DNA of 64,000 nt. It comes from Euglena gracilis (taxonomy: Eukaryota > Euglenida > Euglenophyceae > Euglenales). Shown here in pieces: positions 55,386 through 64,000 of this stretch. A program made the position numbers and the translations under genes. The notes below the pieces were generated by a model. It was not told where the DNA came from. It did not search any database and saw only the letters and a program-made list of their open reading frames with translations. Numbering within the stretch: position 1 is the stretch's first letter; the number at the start of each line of letters is the position of its first letter. Location: NCBI GenBank assembly GCA_039621445.1, contig CP154954.1:2480001-2544000 (forward strand), given 5' to 3'.

Positions 55386-58300
55386 CTTCCTGTCCAGCGG
55401 GCAGGCCCCCCCAAAAGGCCAAGTTTTTCCAGCACTTTGCGCCACAATAAAACAAAAACTGTTTGATTGACTGACAAATTTTGCCCAGAAAGTGCCCAAA
55501 ATGGGTTTTTCGGCCTTGAGAGGCAAGCATTTTCGGCCCACGTTTTGCACCGGGCCAAAATCAGTCATCCAGACCGCGCCATTGCGCAGGTGCCCCCCCC
55601 CCAGGGGCGGTCCGGACCTCTCTAGGCAGGCTGTCAGTAAGGCCTGGTGTTGGGCACGATGGTCAAAAGGGGGGGGGGTCGACCCCCAGCACGCAGGATA
55701 AGCAGGATAGCTTATGCCAGCGCACTGGCCGTATGTTAAAATAAACAAAAATGCAAACACGGTGTTGAAGGTGGCTGAGCCTCCACAAAACTTCAGATGG
55801 CAAAAACTGAGGAATCCAAATAATCTGGGGGCAAAGAGTGGGTGCTTGGCCAAACAGCACCAAAGTCATGTGAAGGGAGCTTTTGCTGTTGCTGGTCCAT
55901 TGTCACAGGGTGTCGTTGTTGACCCCCCCCCGTGTCAAACGGCAAATTCCCAGAACAACCTCGTCTTGGACCAGAGGGCAGAAGGTAGAGTCTGGGGTTC
56001 GATATAAGGAGGGTGAATGGACAAGGAAGGGGGGGGGTGTCCCTCCCTCCCTTAACCAAGGGGCAGGGTTGTGCAGCATCCCCGAAACCCAATGGGTGGT
56101 GGTGTATGGGGGCTCCATTGTTGTCTTTCAAGGGGCGCCAATTTTGAGATCAAACCTTCTACTTCCCTAGCAGAGTGCTGTGGTGGTTGGGGGCGGGGGC
56201 AGGGTTCGATATCAGAAGGGTGTATGGGGTTTAGTGGGGGGGGTGTCCTCTGCTGGACCCGGGGGGGGGGACCCGCACCTGCCAGCGGGGGGTCCGTCTG
56301 GACCAACCCCGGGGGTCCACCTGGGACCCACCCCAAAAAGTCAAAATTTTCCTTCCGGCCGGCTAAATTTTTTTTGCATTTTTGACATATTTTGCCCAAA
56401 AAATACCCAAAAATGGCACTTTTGGCTGTTTGGGGGGGGGGGGGCAAAAATGTTCGGCCCGGCCACCTGCCCTTGTATTGAACCGTTTGTCTTGGGTTAA
56501 CAAGATTAATGGATCCTGAACATTAGAGCTGAGACAATACAGGGCTGGTGCATATGTTTCTAACGGAGGTAGTGATCTGAACTGACGCCCTTGGCTCAGG
56601 TCTGGGAAAACTGCTGCGCAACTGCTCAGAACCTTCACCGAAACTTCCAGTGAAGGGGGAACATTGGGACAGAGGTGACCCATTGAGGAGAATGAATGCA
56701 TGCCACTGTGTGTGGATTACAATGCAGAGAGGGATTTGAGCCATCCGACCCCTGTTGACTTGTTGGGGTGACCACTGACCTGCAACCAAGACCAGCAGGT
56801 TGCAAAGTATACTGATCATCCCCATTGTGAGGATATCCACAAACAAGTGGGCTTGTTGGAGCTCTTCCAAAACTATGGGTATCAAACATGGCACAGTACA
56901 AACTAATTGAATACTGGGCTTCTAAATGTGGAAGAAAAAGAGATTTGGCAGACGGTTAGGACCTTCTGTTGAGTTTGCTTGTGTCAAAGTGGCTCGTTCG
57001 GGGGAAAAAGGATTCTTAACGACATTAACGACATTTAAAGCATAGATATTTGTGAGGGGGAGGACATGAAAACCAAACTGAAATTCAGGGGGGTCGGCGT
57101 TGGGTTTGGGCGCTTGCCAAACCTGCCAATTTCCCTTGAAAATTTCCATTTTTGGGCCCCCAACTTTGGGAGGAATGCTACAGCAACCCCAAAACCAGGC
57201 CCTCCTGGGTCTGGGTGCCACAGCGTAATGGGGCTGTGCACCTGTGGTTTGAGGGAGTGGCGCCCCTCCTACCACAACAGTGGGGGTCCACTAGTACTGG
57301 CTGAGATGTCTCAATAAATATCACTCCGCACATAAAAGTATGTGGCCCACATGTGGACACAAAAAATATGTGGTACACATGAGGCCACCTACCAAAATTT
57401 GTGGTCCACAGGGAATTTGTTGCCATGTCTGGGGGGAGACACACTTTCAACACCCCCTCCCACCGAAATAGTGGCTCGGTCTGGGTGACTGACTGTTGGC
57501 ACTTTGTGCCGGGCCGTGAATTTTTGTTCCCCTGGATCGCCCTGAAATGCCATTTTTCACTTTATGGGCAAAAAAAATTGTCAAAAAAAACTCGAAGGCC
57601 AAAAAGTTTCGGTGCAAAGTGCCAGAAGGAGGATTTTGACCGTTTTGGGGGGGTTCTAGGGTGGGTCCAGACCACTCCCTGCACTTTTTCCCGGGCCGAA
57701 ACCCACCCACCCACGACCCCCCAGGAGGGTTAACCACCCACCCACCCATCCAACCCACCCACCCAAAGTCCAGCCAAAATCGGCCAAAAACGCTGAATTT
57801 TTTTTCAAGTCCGGCCTTCAACTGGGCAAAAGCTTGATCCATGGTGCACCCCCGGGGGGGGGGGGGCCGGCGGCCCCACCCCATCCACCCACTCTCAAAC
57901 CCCCCCCCGGGGGGGGAGGGTTCACACAGGTGTTAAGTGAATCTATGGTCCAGACCACTGGTCGGGGGGGCACCCACCACCTTTTAAAGTTTTTTTGCCA
58001 CTCAAACAAATCTTAAAACTTTAAAACTGAAAAATCAAAAAAAAATTAACTCATCTATATACCCTCCTTGTATTGAACCCTGGGGTGGAATCCGTTTCAG
58101 AGATACATTGCAAAAAAATAACATCCATTGCAATGGCATGCCAAAGAGAAATGCATTGTGTCAAATGTGAGGTTAAAAATATAGAGGTAGAGAATGAGAG
58201 TGATGGGAGGTGGTTGAATGCAGGCTTGCCAAAGGATAATACAGAGAGGGGCAAAGCCAACGCCAAGGAGGGCAAAGACACCTGGGATGATGGGTGTGTG

Positions 58301-58742
58301 GCCGGTTGGGGGGTAACCAGGTGGAAACAGCCACTCAAAGCACATGATTCAAAAAAGAGTTAGAATTCAAAGGAAAATACCATTTTGTTTGGAACACTGA
58401 AAAGCATGCAGCAACACGAATAATAATGCAGCGTGTTTGCTTCTGTCTGAATGTCCAAAATTTCTCCAAAATTGCACATTCCACTTTTTTGATATTGCAA
58501 TTGGCAGTTTACAGTTACATTCAGTGAAATTTCTTGCAATTTCTGGGGGGTTTTTTTGTTATGCTCAGAAGGCATCACAATGATTTTGAACGAAAAACCA
58601 ATGCCCAAATGAGGATTGTCTTGCAACCTTTTTCCGCAGAAATTCCAAACATGAAAGCAATGCAGCAAAGCAATCGAGGTGCACACCGCATTTGGTTGCA
58701 GGGTTGATTCCCAGTTGCATAATCCCTACATACATACAATAC
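55386..58742. other. Noncoding DNA, no firm gene
   Basis: G/C-run pairs, GGCACTTTGTGCC (57497) and GGTGCAAAGTGCC (57611) palindromes. The open stretch 58073-58363 (CVKCEVKNIEVENESDGRW) is not recognised and lacks splice-like borders. Confidence 0.4.
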
Positions 58743-59155
58743 AATAAACCCCCCAAATATAAAACCCCCCGGTTTTATATTTGGGCGAAAATTTCAAGAC
58801 CTCCACCAGGGGTTTTATATTTGGGGTGGGGGTATATTCAGTCAGACAAATCAACTTCCTGGCGGGATCCAGTAGTCACTTTTTCAGTCCAATATCACAA
58901 ATATGCCCACTCTTGGGGGTCCAAAATTTCACTTTTCGGGCGAAGGAGCAATTTTCATACGTTTTTGGCAAAAAATTGCTCCCAAATCTGCCAAAAATCA
59001 CAATTTCAGGAGGGATTTTATCGAAAATTTTCCTTCCGGCGCGAAGTGCCGGAGGGGGGGGTTTATATTCGGGCAGGATTTCAAGGTCCGCGGGGGTTTT
59101 ATATTTGTGCGGGGTTTTGTCTTTGGGGGGGTTATATTTGGGGGGGGGGGTTATT
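58743..59155. mobile_element. MITE-like element with AATAAACCCCCCAAATATAA ends
   Basis: The left end AATAAACCCCCCAAATATAA and the right end (reverse complement AATAACCCCCCCCCCAAATA) are inverted repeats. GGTTTTATATTTGGG units recur internally. A perfect hairpin CCAAATATAAAACC/GGTTTTATATTTGG sits at 58753-58784, and a GGCGCGAAGTGCC palindrome next to AAAATTTTCC at 59020-59050. Confidence 0.75.
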
Positions 59156-59924
59156 TGCTTTTGCAGTTGAATACAATTTGTGTTTTTGTGTTGATTAATA
59201 CCACATCTCATCATGGGAGCACAAATTAAATAAGGATGATGTTTGCAGAAAAAAGCAAAGCACGACACCAGTTCAAAAAAAAAAGACTTCAAAAAATGAG
59301 GCACCTTCCTTGTCAGTTTCATCCACCAATGGGGGTAATCCAGGCGAACCAAGGAAGCCATACCACGGCGCCAACGATTTGCCTGTCTCCCTCTGCTCGA
59401 TTTACCCACCCAATCGATGGAACAACATCTATTCAGCCAACATCAGGGCAGGTGGGGGAGTGATGGCGTAAAGTGGAGCCCCCACAATACCCCACTCCCC
59501 CACACACATCCGCTCATACACCCACCCACAGACCCCACACGTGAAATTTTTTGCATCATTTTTTGACTGACTCGGCCGCCCCCCGGCCCCCCAGAACAAA
59601 AAAAGCATCGTCCTTTATCTGTCCAACTAGGGGGCCTCCAACATTTAACCTTTCCAGAAAACCCCCCACTTCCCCCCCCCCCCCCACACACCCTCCAAGA
59701 GTACCCCGCACTTAAGCCCCCCTGGTCCAGCGGGGGACACCCCCCACCTAAACCCTGTCACCCTCCTTATATCGAACCCCGGGGAAGACTTTGGTGAGGC
59801 ATTACCGAGGTCTAAGAGCACAATTGAGAGGTTCTAAGATATCACCAGGTGTGCACCTAACTAGTGCTTGTGGCTCAACCTGCGAAAAAAAAATTAGGGG
59901 GTGTATTCATCTTGGTTTTTTCAT
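59156..59924. other. Noncoding DNA, no gene seen
   Basis: Includes a CACC/CCCCAC-rich stretch at 59490-59700. No supported exon. Confidence 0.4.
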
Positions 59925-59939
59925 CCCTGTTGGCCGTCA

Positions 59940-60140
59940 GTTATCCATCACAATGGCAACACCAACAAGGTCAACACCAACAACAATAAACAACAACAAC
60001 AACATGACGATAGAATGGAGCCTGAGGTGCGAAGCAAACCGTTGCCCCCAGCATTAGTTTGGGGTTATGATTTGAAGAATCAGTTGGTTGGAGCAGGCAT
60101 CTCGAGTTTTGTGCCTCAACGAAATGGCAAAATACTTTAA
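59940..60140 (+). CDS. Possible terminal exon, N/Q-rich
   Basis: Follows an acceptor-like TTTTTTCATCCCTGTTGGCCGTCAG. One frame reads an Asn/Gln-rich run, then PEVRSKPLPPALVWGYDLKN and GAGISSFVPQRNGKIL to a TAA. The second half is protein-like. An alternative frame gives an Asn run. Not recognised. Confidence 0.25.
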   Translation, partial: VIHHNGNTNKVNTNNNKQQQQHDDRMEPEVRSKPLPPALVWGYDLKNQLVGAGISSFVPQRNGKIL

Positions 60141-60611
60141 TTAGGTTGCAAACCTTGTTCAAAACGCTAAAACAATTTCAGCCTTTCACCAACTGGCTGA
60201 ACGGAGTGCTGATGTTTATTTGGTGTGCAAAAAAACAGTGCGAACACACCATCCTTTTTCGCCATGCTCTCAGCATGGTGTCAATAGATCAGATGCAAAA
60301 CACACAAAAAATTTTGTGCCTCACCATAATTTTTTGTATCACTCTATCACCAAAAATTTTTGTGTGTCAATGCAAAATTATGATGCAACCCCTGTATGAT
60401 GTCATTCAGGATCCCCCAGTGTCAAGCCCCCCCAAGCAGGGGTTCTTTTTAAGACCGGGCACCCACCCACCCTCTGGGCCCCCCTGGGGGGGGGGGGCTC
60501 GGCCGGACCCACCCACCCCACCCCTCCTGGGGGTCCACAACTATAAAAAAAAAACCTTTGCCCCCGAGGCAGATGCAGAAAATCGACCCAAAGCCGTGCC
60601 ACCTGCCCTAC

Positions 60612-60963
60612 CAGGCAATTGCTCAAGCACTGTCCCACCGGGGGGGGGGGGTGGGTGACTGGTTTTTTCAGAGTGACTGACTGGTTTTGGGCCCGGACCC
60701 CCTCCCCCCGGGGGGGGGTCGGCCAGGAGTGGGCAAAAGTGGCTTGAGTGACCCCTGCGCCGAAGGCGCCGGAAAAATTTTTTGGGCCTAAAATGGCCTA
60801 AAGTGACTGGAAAGTGGCCATTTTTCTGAGTGGCCGACCCCCCCCGGGGGGGGGGGGGGGGAAGTGAAGGGCTGGTTTTTTTTTGAAAATGAGTGACTGA
60901 CTGGTTTTTAAAAAAGTGGAGTGAACCCCCCTCCCCCCCGGGGGGTCGGTAAGCAATTGTATG
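60612..60963. mobile_element. hAT-like MITE, duplication TGCCCTAC
   Basis: Length 352 bp. Ends are CAGGCAATTGCTCA and (reverse complement) CATACAATTGCTTA. Exact 8-bp duplication TGCCCTAC at 60604-60611 and 60964-60971. It is the same element as 46587-46942 in the opposite orientation, including the GCGCCGAAGGCGCCGG palindrome by AAAATTTTTT. Confidence 0.94.
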
Positions 60964-60971
60964 TGCCCTAC

Positions 60972-63900
60972 CCCTCTTGCCAGCACTCCGATGTGAAGAA
61001 GATGTGTCCAAGAGAAGCAAAATTAAACTGTGGACACCATATGGGGGAATACTTTCTCAATTTGCCAAATGGCATTATCAATTTTCCTTTGAATTAAAAA
61101 AAATGGAATGCTGAGGGGTGCCTTTTTGGAAAAACAGCAGCGATGCCTGGCAAAGCACCAATCAGCCAATGGGGCACAGGAGATCTGGTAAAAATCACCA
61201 GGGATCTGCCTATATTGCCTATATATAGGGGAAATGTAGGCGAGGCAGGGGACACCACAGGCAGGAACAAGTGGATGGACACATCAAGGTGTCGCAGGGC
61301 ACCTCCTGGGGGTGCCCTGTGAAGCTGAGAGGGATGCACCTGAATTTATCAGGTTTGGGCCAGCACATGGAACAATTATCGGTTCCCACCAGCCCTATTT
61401 CTGAGAATCCCAGGGTCTGTCCGAAGCAGGACTTTCCTGAAAAGAAACCTGGTTCCCACTGCGGGGGAAAAGAGGCACCTACGCCAACTGTCCAGATTAT
61501 TTGTATTTTAAATTTGGTGGGAAGAGGTTAGGATGTGATGTGGGGTGTGCCCCCCCTTCCTATGATAAACAAGGACACCCTTCCCACAAGTCAATTTTGC
61601 ATGCCCAAACTGACTGGTGTGGACCTATCTCAAAGCGGTTGCAGAAGGCCAAGATGTGATTTTTGGGCAATTTTTGCGTCAAAAACTGAATAAGAACCCT
61701 CAAAGGGCGAACGTAATTCTTTGTGGGTGCCCCCCCAGGGTCGGTCCTGAGCCAGTGCTCACCTCAACCCTGGAAAAAAAACTTCATCGCCGGAGAAGGT
61801 GAAATGAGTAATCTTTCCCTCGAGCCACAGCTGGTCAAAGAGGAAAAAAAAGCACCGAGAACACAAAGGCACCCCGAAACCAGCGTTGAGAAAGCAGCTT
61901 GGATGAAAGAACAAGGCTTGGCATCCTTGGTCCTTCATCCAACACCATAACTGCTCAAGCAGACAGGAACGTACACACAGAGGCAGAAATAGAGGGCACA
62001 GATGGAATGGAAATGGTCAACAAGGTGTAATAAAACCCCACTGTGATGGAATGCAAATGCTAAAGGGGGCAACAGTATTTGTGAAGTAAGGGGGATTTGA
62101 AATGTAGACAGCACATGCAAAATGCAATTATTGTCAAGCCCACAAATGTGCCCACAAAAACGCCACGCACAGACGTTCAGGTGTTCAGCAAAATGAGGTG
62201 TCTGGATTTGCTGACAAACATTGGCATGGCAGCTGTAAAAAAAAAAAAGAACCGAACTTTACCCAAAAGGTGGAGTTTGCAACCAAAAAAAAGCATCGTA
62301 CTTAGAATCCAAATGAAAGGCAACAGCGAATGCTTTGGAACTGTTCATGAAAGAGAAAATGCCATTCAGGTCGAGCAAAGCATCTCAACTTGCAACATGG
62401 GGGGAAGGCACGGTAGCTCCCTTGTGCTTTTGTAAAGTTTTTTTTAAAAAAAATTCCCCAAAATAATAAAATATCCGAATTATTTTAAGTTTTTTTTCCA
62501 GTGACCTTTCCAATAGAACACAAGATCCATTGATATTGGATGATGTGTCTGATTCCTCCATCATTCCTCAACCAATGTTCAATGGAAGGGGTTGGGGGTA
62601 GGGGGTGGTCCAGCCAGCCAGCAGCCAGCTCCCAGATCCCCCTCCCCCGGGGTCCACTGAAATAATTGGAACCCGGCGAAGCCTGGGCTGGACCGAAAAA
62701 AAAAAGTGGTGCGAAGGGCCGATTTTTCGGGCAAAAAGGAGTCAAAATAGCCAAAAATGGCACTTTAGGGCCCTTCTTTCTTAATTTCAACTCAACTTTT
62801 GGCTGAGACCCTGGCAGGAATTGGAACTCTTTTGCCTGTTTTCAGCACCAACTGCGTCCAGGCCAACAGCTGGGCTAACTTAACTGCCCTCCCCCCAGAT
62901 GGGGTCCAGCAGGGCAGAACGGGAAGCTGGTGGGGGGGGGTCGACCCCCCCCCCCCACCCACCACAGCATTTTCACCGATTTCGGGAAAACGAAGATGTT
63001 GGCCGGAAAATTTTTTGAAACTTTTTTTTGAAAAATGAACCCAAAACGCATGATTTTTTGATGGAAAACCACATTTTTCACAAAAAAAATCTCAAAATTT
63101 ACAGGTTTAAAAATTGGTGGTTTTTAGGAGGGGGCATGAAAAAACGAAGGTCAAAAAAAAATGGACCAATTTTGGGCACAGTCAAATTTTTACTGACATT
63201 TTTTCTCTTTGGAATTTTTTGGATTTTCAATAGAATTTTTTTGCTTCAAAAACCTCTCAAAACCAAAATTTTGAGAAAATGTTGAATTTTTGGAAAGTGT
63301 GAAAAAATGGGGTTTTGAGGGGTTTTTGGGGGAACCTCCCATATGGAAGTAAAGAAACACCCGGCACCGAAGGCGTCGGAAAATTTTTTTCAAGTCCAAA
63401 AATTGGTGGTCCTGGAAATACGGGAAGAGGTTTGGGGGGGGTCGACCCCCCCCACCCACCCTGGCTGTTTGGCTGATTCCCGTTCAGCTAGCACATTTTT
63501 TTCCAGCCAGCCCATAGGACTAAATAGGGCTTCACTGAAGCCGAAATGAACCCCATCCCCTGGGGATGGGGGAGTCCAGCAAGCAGCCTTTTTCCAAGAC
63601 AAATGCATCACAACAAAGCAGATGTCTCGACCATACCCAAAAAAGACACCCACGTCGAAAGGTTAGATGAGCGCCTGACAGGGCTCCTCGGTGCCCTTTT
63701 CAGTTTGGTATATGACTTGAAGAGGGAGTAAGCATTTTTTTGAAAAATAAGACGGCGGTCCAAAAAAAATATAACAGGTAAAGAACGGCATTCAACAATT
63801 GTCTGAAAAGAGCTTGCAAAAAAATATATTTCTCAGAAGTACAGCTCCGGTGTTGGATTGTTGATTCAAAAGGTCCTGCCATCACATTGGACCACAGATT

Positions 63901-64000
63901 CACTTGGTGACCCCAGGGGTGAGGGCACTTTTGCCTGTGCCCAAACCCACCCAACCCACTGTTCTTGAAAACCCAGCCACCCACAACAGGGTGGTCAACC
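60972..64000. other. Noncoding DNA to the window end
   Basis: Scattered G/C-runs, a CGGCACCGAAGGCGTCGG palindrome beside AAAATTTTTT at 63361-63388, and CAGCCAGC phrases near 62610 and 63500. Open stretches here look random. Confidence 0.4.

Overview
This is nuclear DNA of a eukaryote, most likely a microbial alga or protist; I cannot name the lineage. Four things point this way: short GC-rich exon-like islands set in lower-GC, repeat-choked noncoding DNA; protein families typical of eukaryotes (a GT31-like galactosyltransferase motif with a DDD triad, an RRM RNA-binding domain); a LINE retrotransposon with APE endonuclease, reverse transcriptase and RNase H; and many MITE-like inverted-repeat elements. 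I saw no bacterial operon, tRNA, rRNA or CRISPR array. Runs of 7-30 G or C occur throughout the noncoding DNA.

Layout. 1-8473 is repeated almost exactly as 26029-35142 in direct orientation. Most differences are homopolymer or microsatellite lengths, plus one insertion of about 622 bp. Each copy holds two GC-rich exon-like islands (possibly a GT90/CAP10-type glycosyltransferase, weak) and an array of a unit of about 652 bp. A third array copy lies at 11086-13361. 10.3-23 kb holds a GT31-like exon and further GC-rich islands cut up by terminal-inverted-repeat (TIR) elements. 35143-44796 is a LINE of about 9.65 kb. ORF1 and ORF2 overlap by 8 bp. ORF2 is broken by homopolymer frameshifts and by three nearly pure-G blocks of about 1.0, 0.25 and 0.8 kb. 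44.8-64 kb is gene-poor and rich in MITEs and hairpins; its only recognisable domain is an RRM exon on the minus strand near 49.6 kb.

Main discovery. Several elements share TIRs of the form CA(G/T)(A/G)C(A/T/C)(A/T)NTGCTTA or CAGG-, together with 8-bp direct repeats, which is hAT-like. Perfect 8-bp repeats flank four of them: 19426-20537 (ACCCCCCT), 22061-22385 (GTCCCGGC), 46587-46942 (ACAGGGAC) and 60612-60963 (TGCCCTAC). Three elements (19426-20537, 22061-22385, 22471-22884) sit inside GC-rich reading frames, and removing the element plus one repeat copy leaves an open frame across the join. They are candidate transposon-derived introns (introners or nonconventional introns), but their borders are CAG/CAT...CTG/ATG rather than GT...AG. 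If they are not spliced, these genes are broken.

Most inverted-repeat elements also carry a small internal palindrome, GGCGC-N4-GCGCC, beside an A3-5T3-7 tract. This motif recurs about 20 times and may mark the whole MITE population.
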